Source of the DNA: Opitutia bacterium | Lineage (GTDB): Bacteria; Verrucomicrobiota; Verrucomicrobiia; Opitutales; Opitutaceae | Length of the DNA: 64,000 nt | Assembly (NCBI GenBank): GCA_947475065.1 | Contig: CANJLB010000010.1 | Span: 34,081-98,080 of the forward strand | Direction: 5' to 3' | Shown: positions 9,391 to 16,968 of the stretch, one piece after another | How positions within the stretch are numbered: the first letter of the stretch is position 1 | How the letters are laid out: every line of letters starts with the position of its first letter | Position numbers and translations under genes: made by a program | Notes under the pieces: model-generated | Databases searched by the model: none | The model's input: only the letters and a program-made list of their open reading frames with translations | What the model was told of the DNA's origin: nothing

Positions 9391-10986
9391 TCATGGTGGG
9401 GAACCACCCGGTTTGATGCGGATGAGCTCGCGCAACACCTGCCGGTCGTCGAAGGGGACGATGGTGTCGGCGTATTCCTGATAGGTCTCGTGGCCTTTGC
9501 CCGCGACGAGCAGGCTGTCGCCGGGACGGCAGGCGTCGAGCGCGAGGCTGAGCGCACGCCGGCGGTCTTCCTGCCACGTGATTTTTTCCGGCCGGGAGAC
9601 TCCGGTGCTCATGTCGCCGAAAATCTGCGCGATCGGCTCGTTTCTCGGGTTGTCGGCGGTGGCAAAGGCGTGGTCGGCAAAGTCCTGCACGGCGCTCACC
9701 ATGAGCGGCCGCTTGCGCCGGTCGCGGTTGCCGCCGCAGCCAAAGACGGTGTACAGGCGGCCCGGCGTGATCAGGCGGAGCATGCCGAGCGCGTTGCGGA
9801 GCGCGTCGTCGGTATGCGCATAGTCCACGAGGACGTTGAATTTCTGGCCCTCCTCGATGCGTTCCATGCGCCCCGGCACACCGGCAAAGGCGGCGAGTCG
9901 CGGCAGAAACGCGGCGGGATCACGGCCCAGCGCCCACGCGGTGGCGGCGGCCGCGAGCACGTTGCTGACGTTATAGCGGCCAAGCAGCGGCGACACGACG
10001 TCGCACGCCCCGCCGGGCCAGACGAGGCGGAACGTCGCACCCTTGAAACCGAGCGTGATGTTCTCGGCGCGCACGCTGGCCCGCGCGCTTTCGCCAAACG
10101 TCACGGTGCGCACCGCTCCCGGTACGAGGCCGGTGAGCCGCTCCCCATGGGCGTCGTCGAGATTGATGACCGCAATGCGGGGCACCGGGCCGGTCGCACC
10201 GGTGAAAAGCCGGGTCTTCACCTCGAAGTACGCCTCCAGCGACGGGTGGTAGTCGAGATGGTCCTGCGTGAGGTTGGTAAACACGGCGGCGGCAAACTCC
10301 AGGCCGAGCACCCGGCGCTGGTCAATGCCGTGCGAGCTGGCCTCCATCACTACCGTGCGGCAGCCCACGCCCCGCATCTGGGCGAGCAGCCCGAAGATGT
10401 CGGACGCCTCGGGCGTGGTCTTGAACGAGGGCACGGTGCGCGCGCCGAGATCGTAGTGGACCGTCCCGAGCAGCCCAATGCGCTCACCCTCGGCGGCCAG
10501 AAAAAACTTGGCCAGGTGGGCGACCGTGGTCTTGCCGTTCGTGCCCGTCACCCCGACGACCTCCATCTCACGGTCGGGAAACTGGTGATACGCGCGGGCG
10601 ACCCGTGCGAGCGTGGCGCGGGCGTCGGCCACCTGCAGAAACGTGACCTGCGCCGGCGGATGTGACGGCATCCGCTCGGTGACCACGGCGACCGCACCCT
10701 TCGCGATGGCCTCGTCCACATAGGCCGCGCCGTCGGTCCGCAGTCCCGGCAAGGCAAAAAACAGGCTGCCCGGCACCACCCTTCGACTGTCCAGCGCGAG
10801 GCCGGAGATGGGCCGGTCGAGCCGGCCTTTGGCCGCCAGCACGGTGTCGGCGCGAAAATAATCGGCAAGTTGGGGAGCCATTTTGAAAATGTCCGGACCC
10901 GCACGGGCGGCCGGACGGAACCCGGGCCGGCTGCGGCTGCGAAACGCCTGGACGAGCGCGTGGTTGGAAATGAGATAACCGTTCAT
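9391..10986 (-). CDS. murE: MurE, UDP-MurNAc-tripeptide synthetase, predicted meso-diaminopimelate-adding
   Basis: Cytoplasmic ligase that adds the third stem-peptide residue. It is 531 residues long from the ATG at 10986, which overlaps the ftsI stop as TGATG. The first ~35 residues do not look like MurE, so the ATG at 10881 (MAPQLADYF, 496 residues) is a real alternative; it would leave a 104-base gap in an otherwise tight operon. The ATP loop GVTGTNGKTT is at 145-154, the presumptive carbamylated lysine is in YFEVKTRLF (K257), and the substrate motif DNPR is at 445-448. DNPR is the signature of enzymes using meso-diaminopimelate rather than lysine, so an A1-gamma peptidoglycan is predicted. 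Confidence 0.94.
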   Translation of the reverse strand: MNGYLISNHALVQAFRSRSRPGFRPAARAGPDIFKMAPQLADYFRADTVLAAKGRLDRPISGLALDSRRVVPGSLFFALPGLRTDGAAYVDEAIAKGAVAVVTERMPSHPPAQVTFLQVADARATLARVARAYHQFPDREMEVVGVTGTNGKTTVAHLAKFFLAAEGERIGLLGTVHYDLGARTVPSFKTTPEASDIFGLLAQMRGVGCRTVVMEASSHGIDQRRVLGLEFAAAVFTNLTQDHLDYHPSLEAYFEVKTRLFTGATGPVPRIAVINLDDAHGERLTGLVPGAVRTVTFGESARASVRAENITLGFKGATFRLVWPGGACDVVSPLLGRYNVSNVLAAAATAWALGRDPAAFLPRLAAFAGVPGRMERIEEGQKFNVLVDYAHTDDALRNALGMLRLITPGRLYTVFGCGGNRDRRKRPLMVSAVQDFADHAFATADNPRNEPIAQIFGDMSTGVSRPEKITWQEDRRRALSLALDACRPGDSLLVAGKGHETYQEYADTIVPFDDRQVLRELIRIKPGGSPP

Positions 10987-12902
10987 CAGAATGCTGCCTT
11001 GAGGGCAAAGAGGCCGGAGCCGCCCGGCGCGACGACCGGCTTGATGTCGAGATAGGGAATGAGTTGCTCCGCGAGATGCCGGAAGCTCGGCGCGGCCACG
11101 AGCCGGCCGTAGGCGACCCCACCACCGGGCGGATGACCATCGTCCACAATCACGGAAATCACAACCTCGGGCCGGCTCGCGGGAAAAAACCCGACAAAGG
11201 AGGCGACATGGTGCGTGGTGGAGTATTGGTGCTCGATGAGCTTTTGGGTGGTGCCGGTCTTGCCCGCGACCTCGAACCCGGCGATCGCCGCGTTGGGCGC
11301 GGTGCCGCCGCTGGCCGCGACCCCCATCAGCAGCTGCGCCATCGTGCGCGCGGTGGACTCGCTGATCGCGCGGCCGCGCACGACCGGAGCATACCGATAG
11401 ACGGCCGAACCACGTGCATCGCGGACCTCCCGGATGAGCTGCGGGCGCAGCAGCCTGCCTCCGCTCGCGATGACCCCCATCGCCTGATGCATCTGCAGGA
11501 CGGTGACGTCCACACTGTGACCCATGGGCAGACGGGTGATATCAAAGTCCCTCTCCTCCGGCCGGTGCAGCCAGCCCGTCTTCTCAGGCCCGCCGATGGC
11601 CGTGCGTTCACCGAAACCGAAACGGCGGGCGTAGTCATAAAATTTTTGCTGGCCCAGCAACATGCCGAGCTGCGCCGCGCCCTTGTTCGAGGAGTGCGCG
11701 ATGATTTCGGCGACGCTCAGGGGATGATCGAAATGATCGGACTTGTCCTCGGCGGGCAGGTTGCGGATGCGGCCGTTGAAAACAATGCTCGGCAACGTGC
11801 AGTCAAACGTGCTGGCGGGCGTGACCAGCCGGTCCTCCAGCGCACCGGAGGCGGCGACAATCTTGAAGACCGAGCCAGGCTCATAAACGTCGGTCACCGC
11901 CAGGTTGTTCAGCCGGGCGATGCCGTCAGGAGTAACTTGGTTATAATGGTTGAGGTCGAAGGTCGGCCAGTTCGCGAGCGCGAGGAGGAAGCCGGTGCGG
12001 GCATCGCTCACGATGATCGTGGCCTTCTGGGGATGGAATTTATCGGCCACCTGCGCCAGTTCCTGCTCGGCCATGCGTTGCACCGCGGCGTCAATCGAAA
12101 GCACCACCGTATAGCCGTCCGCCGCGGGCATCTCGCGGGTCCGGAACTGCGCGAGCTCGCGCCCCCGCCCGTCCTTCTCCGATTCGCGCCAACCGTCCGC
12201 GCCACGCAGGTAGAAATCTGCGAAGTTCTCGATGCCGGTGACCGGCTGGGCGTCTGCATTGATGAAGCCGACGACATGCGCCGCCAGCTGGCCCTGCGGG
12301 TAGGTGCGGACGCCATAGCGCGAGCCGACGAGGCCGGCGGCGGGCGTCGGCTGGGAGGTTTTGGGGTCGAGCTGCGGGTAGAGTTTGCCGTCGGTCAGGC
12401 GCGCATACAGTGACTCCTCGACGCCCTCGTTAAACTTGACGAAGCGGACCTTGATCCGGCCCTCGACGAGATTGCGCGGATCCGCGATCTCACTGGAGCG
12501 CGGGTCGCGGGTGACGGGCTGATAAAGTTTTTCGAGTTCGGCCACCGGCAGGCCCAGCAGTTCGGCGAGCCGGGCGCGTTTTTGCTGTTCGCTCTGGCGA
12601 AGCCGTTCGCGCCGCTCCGGCTTTTTTTCCGCCGCGAGCAGTTCGTCGAGCGCCCACGGGTCAATGGCGAGGGCGACCTTGGTCCGGCTCGTGGCGAGCG
12701 TGTCGCCGTGGGCATCAAGGATGTCACCCCGGCGGGCGTGCTCGACGACCACTTCCTGCCGGGCACGGTTGATCTCGGCCAGCCGCGCCGGACGCTCAAG
12801 GACATGCAGCCTGACCAGCTGCATCCCGACCACGGCAAAGCCCGCCAGTATGCCGGTGGCCAGAAGCTTGATGCGGTAGTCGGAAGTGAAGCCGCTGGAC
12901 AT
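10986..12902 (-). CDS. ftsI: FtsI/PBP3-type class B penicillin-binding protein
   Basis: Septal peptidoglycan transpeptidase, partner of FtsW. It has 638 residues: a short cytoplasmic N-terminus, one membrane helix (about 10-28), a pedestal domain with RRGDILDAHGD near 58, and a C-terminal transpeptidase domain. The three catalytic motifs are present: S344-V-F-K347 in EPGSVFK, S404-S-N406, and K548-T-G550. No C-terminal PASTA domain is seen. It starts 12 bases after the FtsL-like gene and overlaps murE by one base. Confidence 0.94.
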   Translation of the reverse strand: MSSGFTSDYRIKLLATGILAGFAVVGMQLVRLHVLERPARLAEINRARQEVVVEHARRGDILDAHGDTLATSRTKVALAIDPWALDELLAAEKKPERRERLRQSEQQKRARLAELLGLPVAELEKLYQPVTRDPRSSEIADPRNLVEGRIKVRFVKFNEGVEESLYARLTDGKLYPQLDPKTSQPTPAAGLVGSRYGVRTYPQGQLAAHVVGFINADAQPVTGIENFADFYLRGADGWRESEKDGRGRELAQFRTREMPAADGYTVVLSIDAAVQRMAEQELAQVADKFHPQKATIIVSDARTGFLLALANWPTFDLNHYNQVTPDGIARLNNLAVTDVYEPGSVFKIVAASGALEDRLVTPASTFDCTLPSIVFNGRIRNLPAEDKSDHFDHPLSVAEIIAHSSNKGAAQLGMLLGQQKFYDYARRFGFGERTAIGGPEKTGWLHRPEERDFDITRLPMGHSVDVTVLQMHQAMGVIASGGRLLRPQLIREVRDARGSAVYRYAPVVRGRAISESTARTMAQLLMGVAASGGTAPNAAIAGFEVAGKTGTTQKLIEHQYSTTHHVASFVGFFPASRPEVVISVIVDDGHPPGGGVAYGRLVAAPSFRHLAEQLIPYLDIKPVVAPGGSGLFALKAAF

Positions 12903-12914
12903 GGCGGAAAGGGC

Positions 12915-13355
12915 TCAGCGGGCACGGGAATTGGCGGCCAGACGCCCCGAAAATGCCACCGGGGCGGCCGGTGGTACGGCCAGCACCAAGTCGGCAAAAA
13001 GCCCGGGGGTACGGCGGCCGGCGTAGCGCTGCTCGTCGGCCGCGGCCACGCGCACGACCTGGGGCTCGCCTGGCGGCAGGAGACCGAGCCGCCATTCGGC
13101 ATTGCGGCGCTGCAAGGTGGGCACCGACTGCTCCGCTGTCAGCAAAGTGGCGAGCTCGGCCAGGGTCCGCTCCGCCTGCGCGAGCCGTTTTTCCTGTACG
13201 AGCTTGCGGCTGGCCGTGGCGGCGATCTGGGTGCGCGCCCAGACGACCCCGAGGCCCGTCGTGCCGCCAAAGGCGATGGTGGCGAGCAGCAGCGGATGGA
13301 TGAAGGCGCGCACAGCGGCGCGCGCGCGCGGGTGGGTGGTGGTTGGCGTGGTCAT
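12915..13355 (-). CDS. FtsL-like bitopic division protein
   Basis: This 146-residue protein lies exactly where ftsL normally sits, between rsmH and ftsI. It has one hydrophobic segment (about residues 20-40), then a stretch with charged and Leu/Ala spacing (SRKLVQEKRLAQAERTLAEL) that can form a coiled coil, then a Pro-rich C-terminus. FtsL proteins share this topology but little sequence, so the call rests on position and architecture. FtsL links FtsW/FtsI to the divisome through a periplasmic coiled coil with FtsB. The Pro-rich tail is longer than in typical FtsL. Confidence 0.7.
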   Translation of the reverse strand: MTTPTTTHPRARAAVRAFIHPLLLATIAFGGTTGLGVVWARTQIAATASRKLVQEKRLAQAERTLAELATLLTAEQSVPTLQRRNAEWRLGLLPPGEPQVVRVAAADEQRYAGRRTPGLFADLVLAVPPAAPVAFSGRLAANSRAR

Positions 13356-13376
13356 GGCGGAGCAGGCGGGTTAGGT

Positions 13377-14297
13377 TCAGAGTTTGCGGATGGCCCGAAG
13401 CTTGGCGGAACGGCTGCGGGGATTGGCGGCGAGTTCGGCTTCGCCGGGCGTGAGCGGGCGGCGGGTCAGCGGCGTGGCAAATTTTTCGCGCAAATCCTGC
13501 GGCCGATAATCCTCATCGCTCTCGGGCTGACCGCAAAGACGGCGGAAAAATTGCTTCACCGGACGGTCCTCCAGCGAGTGAAACGCAATGACCGCCATCA
13601 CGCCGCCGGCGTTGAGGCGTGCAAACGCCGCCGGCAGGGCCCGCTCCAACGCCCCGAGCTCGTCATTGACCGCGATGCGGATGCCTTGGAAGGTGCGGGT
13701 GGCCGGGTGAACCTTGGAGGCGAAGCGGTCGCGCGCCGGGATCGCGGCGGTGATAAGCGCGGCCAGCGAGGTGGTGCGTGCCAGCGCGCCCGTGCCGCGT
13801 GCCACCCGCAGGGCGCTGACGACGCGCCGCCAGTTTTTTTCCTCGCCGTGATCGCGCACGGCGCCCACGAGCATCTCCTCGGTCGCCGTTTCCAGCCACT
13901 GCGCCGCCGGCACTCCGGTGCGCGGGTCCATCCGCATGTCCGCGGGCGCATCGTGCCGGAACGAAAAGCCCCGCGCTGCGTCGTCGAGCTGATACGAGGA
14001 CAGGCCCAGGTCAAACAGCACGCCGTCGAAGCGGCCGAGGTCCATCTGGCCCAGCCGGCCAAAATCACCGTTCACCAGTTCGAACTGCCCGGGAAACGCC
14101 TGCCGCAGCGGTTCGGCGCGCGCCATCGCCTCCGGGTCGCGGTCACACGCGACGACGTGCACGCCGGGTGCGGCCGCCAGCAGCGCGCGGCTGTGGCCAC
14201 CGCCGCCAAACGTGGCGTCGAAATAGCGCCCGCCCGCGCGGGGCGCGAGCAGCCCGAGCGTCTCGTGCAGGAGGACGGGCTGGTGGCCGGATGACAT
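13377..14297 (-). CDS. rsmH: RsmH (MraW), 16S rRNA N4-cytosine-1402 methyltransferase
   Basis: SAM-dependent enzyme that methylates C1402 of 16S rRNA at N4. From the ATG at 14297 the protein has 306 residues, the normal length, and begins [14 protein letters not shown] as in the family. The SAM loop [10 protein letters not shown] is at residues 27-36, [11 protein letters not shown] near 95, and [14 protein letters not shown] near 235. An in-frame ATG at 14330 and a longer frame exist, but they add unconserved residues. It lies between mraZ and ftsL, the standard dcw arrangement, and its C-terminus ([14 protein letters not shown]) is typical. Confidence 0.95.
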   Translation of the reverse strand: MSSGHQPVLLHETLGLLAPRAGGRYFDATFGGGGHSRALLAAAPGVHVVACDRDPEAMARAEPLRQAFPGQFELVNGDFGRLGQMDLGRFDGVLFDLGLSSYQLDDAARGFSFRHDAPADMRMDPRTGVPAAQWLETATEEMLVGAVRDHGEEKNWRRVVSALRVARGTGALARTTSLAALITAAIPARDRFASKVHPATRTFQGIRIAVNDELGALERALPAAFARLNAGGVMAVIAFHSLEDRPVKQFFRRLCGQPESDEDYRPQDLREKFATPLTRRPLTPGEAELAANPRSRSAKLRAIRKL

Positions 14298-14307
14298 GGC
14301 GGCCGTT

Positions 14308-14505
14308 TCACGCAGCGTGGCGCACGTCATCTGGGTTTCTCCGGTTATCGCCGGCGGGGCGGGCATGGGAATTTTCCACGGCGAGCCGCCGCAAGGCGAG
14401 GCTGGCGCGCACCCGCAGCGAAATCGCGGGAAAGAGCCGCGGCGCATCTGCGGCCGGCGCGGCGGAGGTCGGGTGGAAAAAATGGGGGTGCAGGGGATGG
14501 GACAT
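14308..14505 (-). CDS. Possible small basic protein between mraZ and rsmH
   Basis: A 65-residue open frame begins 30 bases after the mraZ stop and ends 10 bases before the rsmH start, fitting the operon spacing. It starts [12 protein letters not shown], is rich in His/Pro at the N-terminus and Arg later, and most third positions are G or C as in neighbouring genes. I recognise no family and see no membrane segment. An overlapping frame (14345-14539) is equally open but looks less protein-like. It could also be untranslated leader, so this is a tentative call. Confidence 0.38.
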   Translation of the reverse strand: MSHPLHPHFFHPTSAAPAADAPRLFPAISLRVRASLALRRLAVENSHARPAGDNRRNPDDVRHAA

Positions 14506-14535
14506 CGTGGTCTTGGGGTGGATGGGGGTTGAAAA

Positions 14536-14994
14536 TCAAAGCCCGATGCGACGCATCATTTCGCCGTAGTGCTCGCCCTCGGTCTTGCGCTCCAGCTCCG
14601 TCCAGCGGACCGGGGTCAGGATGTTGAACGTGTCCCCCATGCCCATCAGCTTCACGTCACCCTTGACTTCGATGCCGGCGTAAGCACGCAGCTCGTTCGT
14701 GAGGCCGAAACGGCCCTGTTTGTCGAAGGTGAACGACAGCGCCTTGGAAAAAATCCGCGCCTGCACGGCCTGGGCCTCGCTGTCGGAAACTTTTTTGTGC
14801 GAAATGTCCGCCAGCAACGCGGCCAGGCGCACGGGTGGCAGCACGGCAATGTAACCGTCGGGATGGGGCATCGCCAGAAAGCTGTCCGTGTCCGAGTGCG
14901 GCCAGCGCCAGAGAGAGGGAATCGTGATCCGATTCTTCTCGTCGAGCGTGCGGTCAAAACCGCCGGAATATACATGTGGGACGGGTGGCGACAT
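14536..14994 (-). CDS. mraZ: MraZ, transcriptional regulator of the dcw cluster
   Basis: MraZ is an AbrB-like swapped-hairpin DNA-binding protein that binds repeats ahead of its own operon. The start at 14994 gives 152 residues beginning [20 protein letters not shown]. The first MraZ half has [10 protein letters not shown], and the second half has FSFTF-like core residues and [13 protein letters not shown]. The frame is open for 21 more codons upstream, but these would cover the TGGG boxes and are not conserved. It is the first gene of the operon and diverges from the DUF971 gene. Confidence 0.93.
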   Translation of the reverse strand: MSPPVPHVYSGGFDRTLDEKNRITIPSLWRWPHSDTDSFLAMPHPDGYIAVLPPVRLAALLADISHKKVSDSEAQAVQARIFSKALSFTFDKQGRFGLTNELRAYAGIEVKGDVKLMGMGDTFNILTPVRWTELERKTEGEHYGEMMRRIGL

Positions 14995-15014
14995 CTGAAC
15001 TTTCGGGGACCATT

Positions 15015-15050
15015 CCCCAAAACGCCTTATTTTCGCCCCATTTCTACCCA
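15015..15050 (-). promoter_or_regulatory. MraZ boxes ahead of mraZ
   Basis: Read on the minus strand, this stretch has TGGGT (15050-15046), five bases, then TGGGG (15040-15036), and a further TGGGG at 15019-15015 about two helical turns on. TGGGN repeats spaced by five bases are the known MraZ target, so this is probably the autoregulatory operator. I could not assign a confident -35/-10 pair. Confidence 0.7.
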
Positions 15051-15178
15051 CACACAAGTAAAATCTGCGGATTTTGGGGAAAAGTTGCTCACAATTTCTA
15101 TGGTGAGAACGGGTCTGAAAATGAACCCTCCCGGGGGCAAGCTCCTGGCTGCGTGGCTTCTGAATTCAATCCGGTCCT

Positions 15179-15266
15179 AATTCAGAAACCAAGTTACCGA
15201 GGTGTAAGGCCGTCAGCAGCCAACGATCTTTTCGCATCCTGCTCCTGGCTTCGTGGCTTCTGAATT
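15179..15266. repeat. Dispersed intergenic repeat, copy 1 (88 bp)
   Basis: It begins AATTCAGAAACCAAG, continues TTACCGAGG, and ends GGCTTCGTGGCTTCTGAATT, an imperfect inverted copy of the start. A further outward-facing end, GTGGCTTCTGAATT, lies just to the left at 15153-15166. The same ends recur at 47901-48024, 48072-48194 and 50023-50116. Confidence 0.75.
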
Positions 15267-15379
15267 TCTTCCTCCATCCTCTGGCTTCAATATTTCACCT
15301 GCGTTTTTTTAGGCTGAAAATTCTTTGGAAAACTGCTTTGCGATTTCCGCCTGGCCCCGCAGCCTGCGTCCTCCCGCTC

Positions 15380-15694
15380 ATGCCCACTCCTGCCAACATT
15401 CAGCTCATCGGCCGCGAGCTTGCCATCGCGTGGAGCGACGGTGCGGAGTCGTATTTTCCGACGGAGCTGCTGCGCGCCGCCTCGCCCAGCGCGGAGAACA
15501 TCGGTGAGCGCGACATCTTCGGCCAGTTGCACGGCGGCGACGGTCCGAAACAATTTCCCGGCGTCACGGTGCGCGCCTGGGAGCAGGTCGGAAACTACGC
15601 GTTGCGCTTCACGTTTAGCGATGGCCACGGCAGCGGCCTCTACAGCTATGACTACCTGCGCCGGCTCGCGGAACAAATCCGGCCCTCCTCCTGA
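15380..15694 (+). CDS. DUF971 domain protein
   Basis: A 104-residue protein made of a single DUF971 domain (also called the gamma-butyrobetaine hydroxylase N-terminal-like domain). Typical features are the opening IQLIGRELAIAWSDGAESYFP, the central V..WEQVGNYALRFTFSDGH, and the end GLYSYDYLRRLAE. Stand-alone DUF971 proteins are widespread, and their role is unsettled; some lie near Fe-S cluster genes. The ATG at 15380 was chosen over an upstream ATG at 15338 because the domain begins just after it. The next gene starts 71 bases on in the same direction. Confidence 0.82.
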   Translation: MPTPANIQLIGRELAIAWSDGAESYFPTELLRAASPSAENIGERDIFGQLHGGDGPKQFPGVTVRAWEQVGNYALRFTFSDGHGSGLYSYDYLRRLAEQIRPSS

Positions 15695-15765
15695 GACTGG
15701 CGGGCGGCCGGGAAGCCAGCTCCGCCAGTGCCCGCCGTAAAACATCGTCACCCCCCTCCTGTCGC

Positions 15766-16773
15766 ATGCAGAATCATCGCTTGGATCCGTCCCAACTCGA
15801 CTGGCCGGCGCTCGACCGGCTGCGCAGTTTATTTTTGCAAGGTGCGCCGGTGACCGAGCCCTATTGGCGCAACCCGGCCGACCTCGCCGCCTACGACACC
15901 ACGTTTGGCGAACGCATTGGCTGGAAGTGGGACGCCGCGCTCGGCGAATTGCGCCGGCGGGGGTGGCGGCCGGCCGCCGGGCCGGCCTGCGCCCTGCTCG
16001 ACTGGGGCTGCGGCAGCGGCGTGGCCGGGCGGCGCGTGGTGGCGGCCTTCGGCGTGGAAAATTTTTCGGCCCTGCGCGTCTGGGATCACTCGCCCACGGC
16101 GCGCGCCTTTGCGGCCGGCCGGGCGCGCACGGCCTTTCCCACCCTGGCGGTGGAGGAGTTCTCCGACGACGGAACCTCGCCGGTCGGACTGCTCGTCCTC
16201 AGCCACGTCCTCAACGAGCTGACGCCGGCGGCACGCGCCGGGCTGCTCGCGCTCATGGGGCGCGCCGCCGCGGTGCTGTGGGTCGAACCGGGCACGTCGG
16301 CGGTCAGCCGGGAGCTGGTCGCGTTTCGCGAACGCCTGCGGGGGGAATTTTCCGTCGTCGCCCCCTGTCCGCACGCCGGCACCTGCGGCGTGCTCGCGCC
16401 GGGCAACGGGCGGCATTGGTGTCATTTTTTCGCCCCGCCGCCGGCCGGGCTGCAGGCTGATTCGGGCTGGGTGAAATTCGGCCGGCGGGCGGGCATTGAC
16501 CTCCGCAGCCTGCCCTACTCCTGGCTCGCCCTGGAGCGGCCGGCGGGCGCACCCCCGCCCGCCGGGACGGCGCGGGTGCTCGGGCGCGTGGAGAGTTTCA
16601 AGGGCTTTCTCCGCGTGCTCTCCTGCGGCACGGCCGGCCGCCTGGACCCGCTGGAAATGCAGAAGCGCGCCGATCCCGCGCTCTTCCGGCAGATGGAACG
16701 GGCCGTGGCCCACCCGCCCTATCGCTGGCAGCGCGACGGGCACGGCCGCATCACCGGCGCGACGGAAGCTTGA
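15766..16773 (+). CDS. Rsm22-like SAM-dependent methyltransferase, ribosome-associated family
   Basis: This 335-residue protein has a class I SAM-binding core with LLDWGCGSG at 78-85 and LSHVLNEL at 145-152. Next comes LWVEPGTSAVSREL and a cysteine cluster, C201-P-H, C207 and C219 in HWCHFF, then SWLALERP. That order is characteristic of the Rsm22 family, bacterial relatives of a mitochondrial small-ribosomal-subunit assembly factor that in eukaryotes binds an Fe-S cluster. The exact substrate in bacteria is uncertain. A translation role fits its neighbours, the short basic protein and rimO. Confidence 0.78.
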   Translation: MQNHRLDPSQLDWPALDRLRSLFLQGAPVTEPYWRNPADLAAYDTTFGERIGWKWDAALGELRRRGWRPAAGPACALLDWGCGSGVAGRRVVAAFGVENFSALRVWDHSPTARAFAAGRARTAFPTLAVEEFSDDGTSPVGLLVLSHVLNELTPAARAGLLALMGRAAAVLWVEPGTSAVSRELVAFRERLRGEFSVVAPCPHAGTCGVLAPGNGRHWCHFFAPPPAGLQADSGWVKFGRRAGIDLRSLPYSWLALERPAGAPPPAGTARVLGRVESFKGFLRVLSCGTAGRLDPLEMQKRADPALFRQMERAVAHPPYRWQRDGHGRITGATEA

Positions 16774-16820
16774 CTCGTTTTGCCGGACCCGCGCACTCTG
16801 TGGCCTCGCCACTCAACCTT

Positions 16821-16925
16821 ATGGGAAAACAATACAACAAAGTCATCAAAAAGAAACGCCGCATCGCCTATGTCAAGCGCCGGCGCCTCGCCGAAAAGGC
16901 CACGAAGGCCACGGCCAAAAAGTGA
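16821..16925 (+). CDS. 34-residue lysine/arginine-rich protein, PVC-type small basic protein
   Basis: A short frame starting at the ATG at 16821 encodes MGKQYNKVIKKKRRIAYVKR followed by 14 more mostly Arg/Lys/Ala residues. About half of the residues are basic. It lies 47 bases after the Rsm22-like gene and 43 before rimO, in the same direction. The opening resembles a very short lysine-rich protein I remember as being conserved across Verrucomicrobiota and other PVC phyla, but I cannot confirm this without alignment. Its charge suggests RNA or ribosome binding. No Shine-Dalgarno is visible. Confidence 0.72.
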   Translation: MGKQYNKVIKKKRRIAYVKRRRLAEKATKATAKK

Positions 16926-16968
16926 CTCCTTGGCACCGGCCCTGCCGCCGCCCCGGCCCGTCCGGCCT

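Larger units (their letters stand above)
14995..15379. other. Divergent intergenic region between mraZ and the DUF971 gene
   Basis: It holds the MraZ boxes on the left, a moderately AT-rich stretch (15020-15110) that probably contains the mraZ promoter, and dispersed intergenic repeats on the right (about 15141-15266). I see no credible gene here. Confidence 0.6.

Noticed and set aside
9088..10665. 525-codon plus-strand frame opposite murE and murF
   Set aside because: It is a shadow of the well-supported mur genes in GC-rich DNA; no family features.
12582..14294. 570-codon plus-strand frame opposite ftsI, ftsL and rsmH
   Set aside because: Antisense shadow; it is Arg/Gly/Ala-rich and covers three clear genes.
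14345..14539. 64-codon frame overlapping the candidate small gene upstream of rsmH
   Set aside because: Pro/Arg-rich shadow composition, and it overlaps the end of mraZ.
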